Position numbers and translations under genes: made by a program. Shown one piece after another: positions 17,264-27,064 of a DNA stretch of 64,000 bases (within the stretch, counting starts at the first letter, position 1; every line of letters begins with the position of its first letter). The notes beneath the pieces were generated by a model. The model saw nothing but the letters and a program-made list of their open reading frames with translations. It searched no databases and had not been told where the DNA came from. Source of the DNA: Streptomyces sulphureus DSM 40104 (lineage in GTDB: Bacteria; Actinomycetota; Actinomycetes; Streptomycetales; Streptomycetaceae); assembly GCF_000381025.1 (NCBI RefSeq), contig NZ_KB905817.1, positions 62,001-126,000 on the forward strand, written 5' to 3'.

Positions 17264-17661
17264 ATGCGCGTCGCCGCGACCGGGGCGGTTCTGGCTGCGT
17301 CCGGAGTGTGCGAAGTCAGGTAAATCATCGGAGCATTGTGCACGCCTTGATCGCCTGTGTCAGCGGTCGCGCGGGTCGCCTCCGCCTCGACACAGCAGCC
17401 CAGGGCCGCCGGCCGGCACGGACGCCTCCGCCGTCACCACGCCATCCGGAAGCGGCCTTGAACCAGCCTCGCGGACGGGGCCGTTCGTCTCGTCGGACGG
17501 CTCCCGCGCCTCGGGGCGTGGATCAGCACCGTTGCGTCCACGGGCGCTAGTAGCAGCTGCCGGTCGGCATCACCGCCGAGGAACGGTCCGGCGGCGGCAT
17601 CCCCTCCTCACACCCCGCTGCCGGCTCCTGAGTCCCCCAGAGGTAGAGCGCACGACCGCGG
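17264..17661. other. Intergenic region, nothing recognised
   Basis: About 400 bp between the DUF819 start and the end of the lipoprotein gene. Short reading frames are present but unsupported. It should hold the DUF819 promoter. Confidence 0.5.
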
Positions 17662-18276
17662 TCAGCGAGGAGGAAAGTCCGTTCCCTTCGGTGCGCGATA
17701 GCACCGCGAATCGACATCGACGCTGATGAGTTCCGAGACTTTCCCGGTGAGACCTCTTCGCCACTGGACGGTGAGGAAGTGATGCGTCCTCGGTTCGACG
17801 GCGACGATTTCGGGGTCCCCCGCTTTACTGTTCATCTTGCCGTCCTTGGTGATCTTCCAGCCATGTCGGGGCAGCCTTTCCCGTAGGTTCTGCATCGCTT
17901 GTGCAAGGCTCCCCTCTTCAACATTGTGCACACTCCACGGATGGTTGACCACAAAGTACTTGGTGTAATCCGGGTCCACCGCCTCACAGGAACCGGCGGC
18001 CGCCTCCATATCAGTCACCTTGCTCTTCAGGTCCATCCAACCCCGCACCCGGTCGGAGATTCGGTTCACCTCCTCCTCGGCGGACAGCGGGTTCCGCACC
18101 TCGGGCCGATACCCAAGCCTCGACTCGGCATCGGACTGCTCGTCTTCCGACCCCTTGCCCTTTCCTGTGACCCCGCTGTCCGACACCGAGCATCCCACCA
18201 CTCCGACCAGTAGAAACCCCGCCACCACAGCACTCGTTCCCAAAAGGGGAAACAGGCGCCTTCGCTGTTTTCTCAT
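17662..18276 (-). CDS. Putative lipoprotein
   Basis: 204 aa. Basic N-terminus MRKQRRR, hydrophobic stretch, and lipobox VVGC near residue 29, so it should be a membrane-anchored lipoprotein. The rest is soluble and not recognised. It starts 2 nt after the DUF1023 hydrolase stop, so the two are co-translated. Base composition is clearly less GC-rich than in the flanking genes, as in the other two genes of this module. It could be a partner or protector of the upstream hydrolase. Confidence 0.75.
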   Translation of the reverse strand: MRKQRRRLFPLLGTSAVVAGFLLVGVVGCSVSDSGVTGKGKGSEDEQSDAESRLGYRPEVRNPLSAEEEVNRISDRVRGWMDLKSKVTDMEAAAGSCEAVDPDYTKYFVVNHPWSVHNVEEGSLAQAMQNLRERLPRHGWKITKDGKMNSKAGDPEIVAVEPRTHHFLTVQWRRGLTGKVSELISVDVDSRCYRAPKGTDFPPR

Positions 18277-18278
18277 GG

Positions 18279-20114
18279 TCAATCCAGTTCCACTTGCTCA
18301 CCTTGGCCTACCACAACGCTCGCCATGTTCAAAAGGCTCGTCGACGGCTTGTTTCCCTCCTCGTCCCAGAAACCGCCGTGCCCCGAGAACCCGCGGTACT
18401 CGCCATAGTCCATGACGTTCGCACCGAACCCATCGTCCGTGGGAATCATGGAATCTTCACCGAGCCCCATCATCCGACCGCCATGCCGTACTATCGCGTC
18501 GTCCCAGGTCCAATCTGCGCCCAGCGCCCATACGTGGTCGGCCCCGACGCCAAGGTCGCGGGCGTGCTCCACTTGCATTCCCGGACTGCCCTCCACCATC
18601 ACGTCGTCGGCCGGAAGCTCGTGGTGCTTGGCGGCTTCGCCGACGACGGTGCTGCCGTAGCTGTGCCCGGAAACAGTGGTGTGGCTGGAGTGGGGCCCTC
18701 CCTGTGCCGCCTCGGTACCTTCAAGAAAGCGTTGAAGCCTCGGCCCACCGTCTTCGGCCCAACCGCTCTGAGTGGCCTGGGGAATGCTGTCGGGAGCGTC
18801 GTAGTCGAACCAGGTTATCGTGGAGACGGATTCCCCGGGCGCCAGTCTGGCGCTGTTGCGCCATAGCTTGTCATTCTGATCGAGGTTTCCGTCTATCCCG
18901 CCGAGGCTCGTTCCCGTCCCCGGAACGTGAACGGCAGTGTGCGCCGCCCCGTCCGGGTCACCATTGGCGAGGATTATTTTCCCGTCACCTTCGCCCTTCG
19001 GGGCGAAGCCCAACAGACACGCTTCGGGCAGTCCTCTGTCACCAGTGCGGTCGAAGCGGTCCTGCACTGCTTCGATGCCGTTCAGAGTGGAATCAAGGTG
19101 CTTCTTACGCTCACCGTACTCAGCGTTCCAGGCTATCCACTCCTTGCTCGGGACTTTCACTTTCCCTTCATAAGTGTTGATCCAGGTGTACTTCTTCGGC
19201 TCCGCTGGCATGGCGGCTCGCTCCAGCTCGTAACCGGCCTTCGTCTCGGTCATCACCGTTCGGTTGGCCTCGTCACGAGCGTCGGCCGGAAGGCCGTCCA
19301 TGGCGCCGATGCTGGCGGGGTGGAGGGAGATGTAGTCGTCTTGCTCGTCCTCGGAAAGGTTTTTCCACCAGCGGGCGTTCGCAGCGGGAGAACGGTCCTC
19401 GGGCGGCTTCAGGTAGTCGCCGGCGCCCTTCCTGATGCCGCGCATGTCGTCCCGGACACCGAGCCAGTCCTTACGCGAGACGTGCAGATCGTCGTCGGCC
19501 TTGAGACCGCGGAGCTTGCGCGCCCACTTTTCGTCGGCTTCCGTCGCCTCCTGCAGCGCTTCCGCGATGCGGTCGGCGATGTCAACTGCCGCGCCATAGT
19601 GCGGGTTGGGGCTGGCATTGTCGGCCTGTCTTCTGATCGCGTCCGCAGCCGAATCGGCGTCGGTCGCCGGATCAATGAGACGGCCGCTCGGTGCGCCCCG
19701 AGAATTCCCGGTGACCGTACCTCCGTCGGGCTGTTTACCGTCGACCTTCTCACCCGCCGCAGGGTAGGTGACGGAACCGTCCAGGTGGACTGTGAACCCG
19801 GCGGTTTCGGCTTCCTCCTGCGCAGTGTCGAACTTCTTCTTGGCGGCTCGCAGTTCGGCGGTCAGGGCGTTGAGTGCGGCGTGTGCGAGCCCGCACTCCG
19901 TCTGCATGTAGTGGAAGTTCGCAGTAAGGCCCCGCAGCGATGTGGCCGCGGCGGTGGCCGCTTCGCCCCGCAGGTCCGCGTCCATCTTCGGCACGATGCC
20001 TTCACCGACCCGGCTCTTCGCCTCGTCGGCCATGCTGCGCACCGAGTGGTATCCGTCACCGGCCTGACTGAACTGTTCCGGATCGAGCTCACGCATCGTT
20101 GCGACATCGACCAT
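18279..20114 (-). CDS. DUF1023 alpha/beta hydrolase with an N-terminal WXG-like helical region
   Basis: 611 aa. Residues 1-110 are helical and resemble the WXG100/LXG-type N-terminus of actinobacterial secreted proteins (DPEQFSQAGDGYHSVRSMAD). The C-terminal half is DUF1023: VHVPGTGTSLGGID, ITWFDYDAPDSIPQ, and the nucleophile elbow SGHSYGS. No classical signal peptide is seen, so export, if any, would be through a type VII-like route. The start overlaps the previous stop as TGATG. GC content is lower than in neighbours, which suggests acquisition. Confidence 0.85.
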   Translation of the reverse strand: MVDVATMRELDPEQFSQAGDGYHSVRSMADEAKSRVGEGIVPKMDADLRGEAATAAATSLRGLTANFHYMQTECGLAHAALNALTAELRAAKKKFDTAQEEAETAGFTVHLDGSVTYPAAGEKVDGKQPDGGTVTGNSRGAPSGRLIDPATDADSAADAIRRQADNASPNPHYGAAVDIADRIAEALQEATEADEKWARKLRGLKADDDLHVSRKDWLGVRDDMRGIRKGAGDYLKPPEDRSPAANARWWKNLSEDEQDDYISLHPASIGAMDGLPADARDEANRTVMTETKAGYELERAAMPAEPKKYTWINTYEGKVKVPSKEWIAWNAEYGERKKHLDSTLNGIEAVQDRFDRTGDRGLPEACLLGFAPKGEGDGKIILANGDPDGAAHTAVHVPGTGTSLGGIDGNLDQNDKLWRNSARLAPGESVSTITWFDYDAPDSIPQATQSGWAEDGGPRLQRFLEGTEAAQGGPHSSHTTVSGHSYGSTVVGEAAKHHELPADDVMVEGSPGMQVEHARDLGVGADHVWALGADWTWDDAIVRHGGRMMGLGEDSMIPTDDGFGANVMDYGEYRGFSGHGGFWDEEGNKPSTSLLNMASVVVGQGEQVELD

Positions 20115-20593
20115 CAGGACTCACCGGCCTCTTGACCGGGCGCCGCTTTTGTCCTGGCATCGCCGTCATCGGGAACGTCGACGGTGGTGTCCGTGCGGCG
20201 GAAGGAGCTCGCTTTGGCGGCGTCGTTCGTATGGTGCTGCTCGTCCGCAGTGCTGAGCTTCCCGGCGAGTTCGCCGCAGCGACGGTCGACCGCGTCGACA
20301 TAGGCCTCCCAGGTCCTGTAGAGCTCACGCTGAGCCGCGGCGCTCTGCAGACCGCCGACCGCGCCCTTGGGACCGGCGCCGCGCTGACTCGTTTCGAGCT
20401 CACCGAGTGCCTTTTTGACCCCCTTCCGAAGGCCACGCACAGCCTTACTCGCAGCGGCCCACCCACTCTGCGAGGACTTCACGTCCGGCGCGGCTCCACT
20501 CCCCCCACCACCTTCCGAGCCGGCATTGGCCAGCTGCAACCGTTGGGTGGCACGGTCCTTGAGGTCGACCCACTCGTCATCGAAGGTTGACAT
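20114..20593 (-). CDS. Helical WXG-like small protein
   Basis: 159 aa. Predicted long helices with GWAAASKAVRGLRKGVKKAL (about residues 44-63) and a later segment LYRTWEAYVDAVDRRCGELA. A charged, disordered tail ends the protein. It is the first gene of a three-gene set with the DUF1023 hydrolase and lipoprotein. The position and helical layout suggest a WXG100-type chaperone or co-secreted partner, but the match is weak. Confidence 0.7.
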   Translation of the reverse strand: MSTFDDEWVDLKDRATQRLQLANAGSEGGGGSGAAPDVKSSQSGWAAASKAVRGLRKGVKKALGELETSQRGAGPKGAVGGLQSAAAQRELYRTWEAYVDAVDRRCGELAGKLSTADEQHHTNDAAKASSFRRTDTTVDVPDDGDARTKAAPGQEAGES

Positions 20594-20936
20594 GCGTTCC
20601 CGATTCTCTTCGCCCTCTGTCCCGGAGAGAACGGAGTCGGCGTCGGCACGCCGGACTGCCGTCACCCTCGGCAGTACGCCTCGTGACCTGAAAGCCCAAC
20701 TACACTGGCACCAAGGAAATTTGCTGAGAATATCGCCGGGCGCGGAGACCCGACAAGAGCCGACGGCATGCATGAGCCCGGTACGCTGCCCTTCTCCGCT
20801 CAGCGGCGGAAAGAGTGCCGAGGAACTCGCAAGCGGTGAGAGGGGGATGCCCTCTGACGAGCCGACATGCGGGCCGGTACCCCACACCGCGGTCGGTCTC
20901 GGAGGAAACGGCCCCGCCTCCCGACGGGGCCTCCCC
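20594..20936. other. Intergenic region with the promoter of the DUF1023 module
   Basis: About 340 bp. It contains the terminator at 20910-20931 and a less GC-rich stretch around 20690-20750 that probably carries the promoter for the minus-strand module. No gene is supported. Confidence 0.5.
20910..20931 (-). terminator. Terminator after cystathionine beta-synthase
   Basis: GGCCCCG pairs with CGGGGCC (7-bp stem, 8-nt loop), starting 5 nt after the stop on the minus strand and followed there by GTTTCC. Confidence 0.65.
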
Positions 20937-22328
20937 TCAGCCCGTGACCGTCTCCCCCGCAAGGAACGCCAGCAGGTCCTGGCGGCTCACCACGCCGACG
21001 GGCTTGCCGCCGTCGAGGACGACGGCGGCGTCGGCGCGCTCCAGGACCGTCATCAGTTCGGCGACCGCCTCGCCCGAGCCGACGTGCGGCAGGGGGGCGC
21101 TCATGTGCTTCTCCAGGCGGTCGTCGAGGGACGCCCGCTGGGCGAACAGGCCGTCGAGGAGCTCGCGTTCGACGACGGAGCCGATCACCTCGGCCGCCAT
21201 CACGTCGGGGTGTCCGGCGCCGGGCTTGACCACCGGCATCTGCGAGACGCCGTACTCGCGCAGCACCTCGATGGCCTCGCCGACCGTCTCGTCGGGGTGC
21301 ATGTGGACGAGCGAGGGCATCGGTCCCTCCTTGTGGCGGAGCACGTCGCCGACGCGGGCCGCGTGCTGGCCGCCGTCGAGGAAGCCGTAGTCGTTCATCC
21401 ACTCGTCGTTGAAGATCTTGCTCAGGTAGCCGCGCCCGCCGTCGGGGAGGAGCACCACCACCACGTCGTCGGGGCCGAGGCCGCGTGCCACCTCCAGCGC
21501 GCCCATGACGGCCATCCCGCAGGAGCCGCCGACGAGGAGGCCCTCCTCCTTGGCGAGGCGGCGGGTCATCTGGAAGGAGTCCCGGTCCGAGACGGCGACG
21601 ATGTCGTCGCAGACCTTGCGGTCGTAGGTGTCGGGCCAGAAGTCCTCGCCGACGCCCTCGACGAGGTAGGGGCGTCCCGATCCGCCGGAGTAGACGGAGC
21701 CTTCGGGGTCGGCGCCGACGATCCGCACCGCGCCCTCGCTCGCCTCCTTGAGGTACCGGCCGGTCCCGCTGATCGTCCCGCCGGTGCCGATGCCGGCGAC
21801 GAAGTGGGTGATCCGCCCCTCGGTCTGCTTCCACACCTCGGGGCCCGTCGTCTCGTAGTGGGAGCGGGGGTTGTCCGGGTTGCTGTACTGGTCGGGCTTC
21901 CAGGCGCCGGGCGTCTCGCGGACCAGGCGGTCGGAGACGTTGTAGTAGGAGTCCGGGTGGCTGGGGTCGACCGCCGTCGGGCAGACGACCACCTCGGCAC
22001 CGTAGGCGCGGAGCACGTTGATCTTGTCGGTCGAGACCTTGTCGGGGCAGACGAAGAGGCACCTGTACCCCTTGCGTTGGGCGACGATCGCCAGGCCGAC
22101 CCCGGTGTTCCCCGAGGTCGGCTCGACGATCGTGCCGCCCGGCTGCAACTTCCCCGATGCCTCCGCCTCCTCGATCATCCGGACCGCGATGCGGTCCTTG
22201 ACCGACCCTCCGGGGTTGAAGTACTCGATCTTGGCGAGGACGGTCGCCTCGATCCCTTCCGTGACTGAGTTCAGCTTGAGCAGCGGGGTGTTGCCGACAA
22301 GCTCGATCATCGAGTCGTGATACTGCAC
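20937..22328 (-). CDS. Cystathionine beta-synthase
   Basis: 463 aa. A PLP fold-type II enzyme with lysine K44 (GGSVKDR), substrate loop TSGNTG and phosphate-binding GIGTGGT. Two CBS domains form the C-terminal 120 residues (MPSLVHMHPDETVGEAIEVL, then DRLEKHMSAPLPHV). It condenses serine or an activated serine with homocysteine in transsulfuration; the CBS pair may bind an adenosyl ligand. GTG at 22328 is preceded by GGAG. An O-acetylserine-dependent role is an alternative, but the CBS domains favour this call. Confidence 0.9.
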   Translation of the reverse strand: MQYHDSMIELVGNTPLLKLNSVTEGIEATVLAKIEYFNPGGSVKDRIAVRMIEEAEASGKLQPGGTIVEPTSGNTGVGLAIVAQRKGYRCLFVCPDKVSTDKINVLRAYGAEVVVCPTAVDPSHPDSYYNVSDRLVRETPGAWKPDQYSNPDNPRSHYETTGPEVWKQTEGRITHFVAGIGTGGTISGTGRYLKEASEGAVRIVGADPEGSVYSGGSGRPYLVEGVGEDFWPDTYDRKVCDDIVAVSDRDSFQMTRRLAKEEGLLVGGSCGMAVMGALEVARGLGPDDVVVVLLPDGGRGYLSKIFNDEWMNDYGFLDGGQHAARVGDVLRHKEGPMPSLVHMHPDETVGEAIEVLREYGVSQMPVVKPGAGHPDVMAAEVIGSVVERELLDGLFAQRASLDDRLEKHMSAPLPHVGSGEAVAELMTVLERADAAVVLDGGKPVGVVSRQDLLAFLAGETVTG

Positions 22329-22754
22329 CGTGGTCTCCGTGCGTCTCGGGGCGGCACCGTCGCTCGCCCGTGGCGACACCGTATGAGAGGTGTTCGCTCC
22401 TTGGGTACTCGGCGCCGATCTTCTACGCCCGGCACACAGCGGAGCCCGGACGCCGCACGCGCACGCCGGCGCACCCGGACGCCGGGGGCACCGCGCCGGG
22501 AGACGGGGCTTTCGCACGGATGTCCGGCGGATGCGGCGCACGGTCGAGCGGAGGTGACGCACGGGGCGAGCAACACGCGCACGGCTGAAGGGCGTTGCAG
22601 GATCGGCCTCACGGGGCAACACAGTCAGTGAGGGGCACGCGCGGAGCACCGCGCCCCCGCCCCGCAACCCAGGCTCCCCCACGAGAGCCGCGCCCGGGCT
22701 CCCTCACACGAGAGAGTCGACCCCACACGCACACGCGGGAGGCGGACCAGCAAA
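22329..22754. other. Divergent intergenic region
   Basis: About 425 bp between the cystathionine beta-synthase and the SGNH hydrolase. It should carry both promoters. No gene or strong structure was recognised. Confidence 0.5.
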
Positions 22755-23918
22755 ATGCCGATGTCGAAGGCGGCGAGTGCCAGAGTGGCCCGGCGGATCG
22801 CAACCGCCGCTGCCTACGGAAGCGGCGGCCTCGGGCTGCTCGGAGGAGCCGCCGTGGGCCTGCTCTTCACCGAGGTGCAGCTCGCCAAACGAAAGGTCGG
22901 CGGCACCGTCGGTGAACCACCACCGTCCGACGGACGGTACGGAGCCGCCTTCACCGAACGCTCAACGCCCTTGCAGCCGCTGCAACTTGCCTTCCTCGGC
23001 GACTCGACGGCCGCGGGCCTCGGCGTCCACCACGCACGGCACACGCCCGGTGGGCGGCTCGCCTCGGCGCTCGCCGCCGTCGCGGAGCGCCCCGTCGAGC
23101 TCCAGAACGTCGCGCTCTCCGGCGCCCAGTCCGACGACCTCGAACGGCAGGTCACCATGGTGCTCGGCGCCCGCGAGGCAGGCGGCGCGCCCGACGTGTG
23201 CGTCGTCATCATCGGCGCCAACGACGTCACCCACCGGATGCCGCCCGCCCGTTCGGTGCGGCACCTCTCCGACGCGGTGGCAAGACTCCGCACCGCCGGG
23301 TGCGAAGTGATCGTCGGCACCTGCCCCGACCTCGGCACCATCGAGCCGGTCGGACAGCCGCTGCGCTGGATCGCGCGGCGGCTGTCGCGTCAGTTGGCGG
23401 CGGCGCAGACGATCGCGGTCGTCGAGGAGGGCGGCCGCACCGTCTCGCTGAGCGACCTGCTCGGCCCGGAGTTCGCCGCCAACCCCGACGAGCTCTTCGG
23501 CCCCGACAACTACCATCCCTCGACGGAGGGTTACGCCACCGCGGCCATGGCGGTGCTCCCGACGCTCTGCGCCGCGCTCGGCCTCTGGCCGACGGAGGAC
23601 GAGCACCCGGTCGCGTCCCGGCGCGAGGGCATCCTGCCCGTCGCGCGTGCTGCGGCCGAGGCGGCGGCCGAAGGCGGCACGGAGGTCGCCGGCGTGCGCG
23701 GACCCTGGGCGCTCCTCAAGCACAGGCGGCGTCGGCGGCTGCCCCCGCCGGAGGACGTCGGCGTGGAGCACACCCGCGCGCCGGAGGCCGCCGAGCCTCC
23801 CGCGCGCGGCGGGACCCCTGCCTCGCGCCGCACCCCCGGCGAGTCCAGAGCGACCGGAACCCCGGAGCGGACGGAGGAGCTGGGGGACGCCAACTCCCGC
23901 TCGGGCGGCACGGGTTGA
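22755..23918 (+). CDS. SGNH/GDSL-type hydrolase, membrane-anchored
   Basis: 387 aa. A hydrophobic segment near residues 22-40 should anchor it in the membrane. SGNH blocks: S84 in FLGDSTAAG (block I), GANDVTH (block III, N) and DNYHPST (block V, Asp and His). A proline/arginine-rich low-complexity tail of about 90 residues follows the catalytic domain. It probably hydrolyses an ester outside or at the membrane. The first ATG (22755) has GGGAGG somewhat far upstream; ATG at 22761 is the alternative. Confidence 0.85.
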   Translation: MPMSKAASARVARRIATAAAYGSGGLGLLGGAAVGLLFTEVQLAKRKVGGTVGEPPPSDGRYGAAFTERSTPLQPLQLAFLGDSTAAGLGVHHARHTPGGRLASALAAVAERPVELQNVALSGAQSDDLERQVTMVLGAREAGGAPDVCVVIIGANDVTHRMPPARSVRHLSDAVARLRTAGCEVIVGTCPDLGTIEPVGQPLRWIARRLSRQLAAAQTIAVVEEGGRTVSLSDLLGPEFAANPDELFGPDNYHPSTEGYATAAMAVLPTLCAALGLWPTEDEHPVASRREGILPVARAAAEAAAEGGTEVAGVRGPWALLKHRRRRRLPPPEDVGVEHTRAPEAAEPPARGGTPASRRTPGESRATGTPERTEELGDANSRSGGTG

Positions 23919-24105
23919 CGCTCCGCACCGGACGTCCGGTCGGCCGCGCGCCGGCCGCCCCGAGCGCCCGCTACCCACAGAGCGCTTGCTCAGAAAGAGG
24001 CGGGCATCACACGCCTCCGGCCGTGACCGGCACGCTACGTACGGGTAGCTTCCCGCTTGAGACCGCCGTCCCCGCGCGCCGAACCGCGTACCCACAGGAG
24101 CCGTG

Positions 24106-25326
24106 ATGCCCGAAGCCGTCATCGTGTCCGCCGCCCGCTCGCCGATCGGCCGGGCCTTCAAGGGGTCGCTGAAGGACGTGCGCCCCGACGACCTCACCGC
24201 GGAGATCGTCCGCACCGCGCTCGCCAAGGTCCCCGAACTCGACCCGCGGCAGATCGACGACCTGATGCTCGGCTGCGGCCTTCCCGGCGGCGAGCAGGGG
24301 CACAACCTCGGCCGCGTCGTCGCCGTCCAGCTCGGCATGGACCACCTGCCCGGGTGCACGATCACCCGCTACTGCTCCTCCTCGCTCCAGACGAGCCGCA
24401 TGGCGATGCACGCGATCAAGGCGGGCGAGGGCGACGTCTTTGTCTCGGCCGGCGTCGAGACCGTCTCGCGGCAGGTCAACGGCAGCTCCGACGGGATGCC
24501 CGGCACCCATAACCCGCTCTTCGCCGAGGCCGAGGCCCGCACCGCGGCCGTCGCCGAGCAGGGCGCGGAGAGCTGGACGGACCCGCGCGAGGACGGCAAG
24601 GTCCCCGACGTCTACCTCGCGATGGGCCAGACCGCGGAGAACCTCGCCCGGCACAAGGGCGTCAGTCGCCGGGAGATGGACGAGTTCGGCGTCCGCTCGC
24701 AGAACCTCGCGGAGAAGGCGCTCGCCGACGGCTTCTGGGAGCGCGAGATCACCCCGGTCACCACCCCGGACGGCACGGTGGTGAGCAAGGACGACGGGCC
24801 CCGCGCCGGGGTCACGCTGGAAGGGGTCGAGGGCCTGAAGCCGGTCTTCCGTCCCGACGGCCGCGTTACGGCGGGCAACTGCTGCCCGCTCAACGACGGC
24901 GCGGCGGCGCTGGTGATCATGTCGGACACCAAGGCACGCGAGTTGGGGCTCACGCCGCTCGCGCGGATCGTCTCCACGGGCGTCTCGGGGCTCTCCCCCG
25001 AGATCATGGGCTACGGTCCCGTCGAGGCGAGCAGGCAGGCGCTCTCCCGCGCCGGGATGTCGGTCTCCGACATCGACCTGGTGGAGATCAACGAGGCGTT
25101 CGCGGCGCAGGTGATCCCCTCCTACCAGGACCTCGGCATCGACCTCGACAAGCTCAACGTCAACGGTGGCGCCATCGCCGTCGGCCATCCCTTCGGCATG
25201 ACGGGCGCACGGATCACGACGACGCTCCTCAACTCCCTCCAGTGGCACGACAAGCAGTTCGGCCTGGAGACGATGTGCGTCGGCGGTGGCCAGGGCATGG
25301 CGATGGTGCTGGAGCGCCTTGGCTGA
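24106..25326 (+). CDS. Acetyl-CoA C-acetyltransferase (thiolase)
   Basis: 406 aa. Thiolase residues are C90 (RYCSSSLQT), H361 (AVGHPFGMTGAR) and C391 (MCVGGGQGMA). It either condenses two acetyl-CoA units or cleaves 3-oxoacyl-CoA in beta-oxidation. ATG at 24106 follows AGGAG at 5-6 nt; the adjacent GTG at 24103 is less well spaced. Single-gene unit with a strong terminator behind it. Confidence 0.9.
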   Translation: MPEAVIVSAARSPIGRAFKGSLKDVRPDDLTAEIVRTALAKVPELDPRQIDDLMLGCGLPGGEQGHNLGRVVAVQLGMDHLPGCTITRYCSSSLQTSRMAMHAIKAGEGDVFVSAGVETVSRQVNGSSDGMPGTHNPLFAEAEARTAAVAEQGAESWTDPREDGKVPDVYLAMGQTAENLARHKGVSRREMDEFGVRSQNLAEKALADGFWEREITPVTTPDGTVVSKDDGPRAGVTLEGVEGLKPVFRPDGRVTAGNCCPLNDGAAALVIMSDTKARELGLTPLARIVSTGVSGLSPEIMGYGPVEASRQALSRAGMSVSDIDLVEINEAFAAQVIPSYQDLGIDLDKLNVNGGAIAVGHPFGMTGARITTTLLNSLQWHDKQFGLETMCVGGGQGMAMVLERLG

Positions 25327-25626
25327 ACGGCTCGGGCACCGGAGGCTTCGGTGCCGCGTCACCGCGCCCGCCCGCCGTCCCGCGGGCGGGCGCGGTGTGT
25401 GTCCACGGCGTCACGCGGCGATACTCGGGCGAGACCGAAGCGGCCCCAGGATGTGACATATCCCCGAAGCGCCCCGTGTTTCACCAGGTCACAGCGGTGC
25501 CCCTGGCACGGCCGACAACCGCCACCTGTCCCTTTGGCTCCGGTTTGCTCTACGGTCGAAGAGCTTTGAGGAGACAGCTTGTTGTAGGAATTCAGGGGGA
25601 GTAGGACCGGAACCGGGAGTACGTCA
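25327..25626. other. Intergenic region with terminator and promoter
   Basis: 300 bp. The first part holds the thiolase terminator (25362-25395). The second half is less GC-rich and should hold the promoter for the gene at 25627. No further gene seen. Confidence 0.5.
25362..25395 (+). terminator. Thiolase terminator
   Basis: A perfect 13-bp stem (25362-25374 with 25383-25395, 8-nt loop) followed by TGTGTGT, 36 nt after the stop. Confidence 0.85.
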
Positions 25627-26697
25627 GTGAGCGCCATATCCCTCAGCCTGCTGTGCGCCGCGGCTGGAGCCACGGCCCTGGGCTGTGCCACCGTCTACAC
25701 GGCCTACGCGGTCCGCGACCTGCGCCGGCAGGTGGCGTCGCTCCACACCCGCCTCGACGAGGCGCTGCGGACCGAGCCCTCCGTACCGGAGGCCCGCGAC
25801 GGCCATGCACACCAGATCCGCGCCGCCGTCAGCGAGGCCCTCGCCCAGGAGCGGGAACGCGAGCTCGCCGAGGCCCGTGCCTTCTGGGCCGCGCGCGAGG
25901 CCCGCTGCGTCGACGAGGGGGAGACCCTCGAAGGCCACGGCACCGAGTACGTCGTCGCACCCGGCGTTCCCGAGTACGACGGCCTGCGGGACGACGAAGA
26001 GCCGTTCGACGGCGAGCTGTTCATCCCCCGCCAGTCGGGCCCCGAGGGTCCGTGCCCCGCCGACGACCTCCCGTCCCTCGACGGCCTCTGGTCCCCGCTC
26101 CCCGACGAAGACGCCCGTGCCGACGGGACCACCGTCTTCGGCGCCTCGGAGCCCCTGCCGTCCGAGGAGGCCGCAGCCCCCCGCGACGACGCCGGCGCGC
26201 AGACCCCGTCGGAGCCCGACGAGCAGTCCGCGGCCGACCCGGCGCTCGCCTCGGCGGAGTCCGAGGAAGCCCTCGATGCGGAGCCGCCCGAGCTCGCCGC
26301 GGCCCGCCGCAGGCACCCGTCCAACCGCGACTACGACCTGCGCGGCGACGCCGTGCGCGCGGAGCCGGCGCCGCACGCGCCCGCGCCAGCCGTCGGGGAG
26401 CACCAGCGGACCGTCGAGCGGCTCGCCGAACTCGCCTGCGCCCGGACGCCGTTGACCGACGTGCGCCCGGGGCCGCTGGGCACCCTCGACGTCTACGTCT
26501 TCGAGGACGGCACGACGGTCTGCCTCTCGCCCGGCCACCGCGAGACGAGCGAGCGTCTCGCCGCGGCGCTGGACCGCGGCGAGGAGCCGTACCTGCTCGG
26601 CGGCTCCAGCATCTCCGGCGCCTACGCGCTCACCTTCGCCTTCGGCGAGGACGGGACCGCGTATCTGCTCGCCGACCGCGTCATCGCCTCCCTCTGA
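25627..26697 (+). CDS. Hypothetical protein with N-terminal membrane segment
   Basis: 356 aa. Residues 3-28 are hydrophobic (ISLSLLCAAAGATALGCATV), followed by a short coiled-coil-like stretch (VRDLRRQVASLHTRLDEALR). The middle is acidic and of low complexity, and the last 90 residues look folded (LGTLDVYVFEDGTTVCLSPG). GTG at 25627 follows GGGAG. I do not recognise the family. Confidence 0.7.
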   Translation: MSAISLSLLCAAAGATALGCATVYTAYAVRDLRRQVASLHTRLDEALRTEPSVPEARDGHAHQIRAAVSEALAQERERELAEARAFWAAREARCVDEGETLEGHGTEYVVAPGVPEYDGLRDDEEPFDGELFIPRQSGPEGPCPADDLPSLDGLWSPLPDEDARADGTTVFGASEPLPSEEAAAPRDDAGAQTPSEPDEQSAADPALASAESEEALDAEPPELAAARRRHPSNRDYDLRGDAVRAEPAPHAPAPAVGEHQRTVERLAELACARTPLTDVRPGPLGTLDVYVFEDGTTVCLSPGHRETSERLAAALDRGEEPYLLGGSSISGAYALTFAFGEDGTAYLLADRVIASL

Positions 26698-26713
26698 GCC
26701 CCAGCCCCGCCGC

Positions 26714-27064
26714 TCAACGCACCCGCTGCGCCGCCTCCTCGACGAGCCGCAGCGCTTCGTCCAGCTCCCGCTCCCGCTCGGCGGGGGGCGCATGCCCCAT
26801 GCCCGGGGCGTGCGCGGCGGCGAGCGCGACCACCAAGTCGGCGCCAGCGACGGCGAGTTGGTCGCCGACGGGGAAGACACCGGCGTCCGGCATGCGCGCG
26901 GGCTCGGCACCGGGGAACTCGATCCGCTGCGCACGCAGCGCCAACTCCTCCGCCAGCGCCCGGCCTTCGGCAGCGGCCCCCCGCTCCAGTCTGCTCTGCG
27001 GCATGGCGCGCAGCCGGTCGGCGAGGCGCTCCACGGCGGTGGTCAGTTCAGCGGTGTCGAACAC
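26714..27064 (-). CDS. Hypothetical helical protein
   Basis: 116 aa, rich in Ala, Leu, Arg and Glu, probably all-helical (VERLADRLRAMPQSRLERGA at residues 11-30). GTG at 27064. It is convergent with the gene at 25627, only 16 nt apart. Function unknown. Confidence 0.6.
   Translation of the reverse strand: MFDTAELTTAVERLADRLRAMPQSRLERGAAAEGRALAEELALRAQRIEFPGAEPARMPDAGVFPVGDQLAVAGADLVVALAAAHAPGMGHAPPAERERELDEALRLVEEAAQRVR

Noticed and set aside
17264..17661. Small plus-strand frames in the gap
   Set aside because: No ribosome binding site and no recognisable sequence.
23929..23942. 14-bp palindrome ACCGGACGTCCGGT after the SGNH gene
   Set aside because: Short, GC-rich, self-complementary sequence without loop; common by chance in such DNA.
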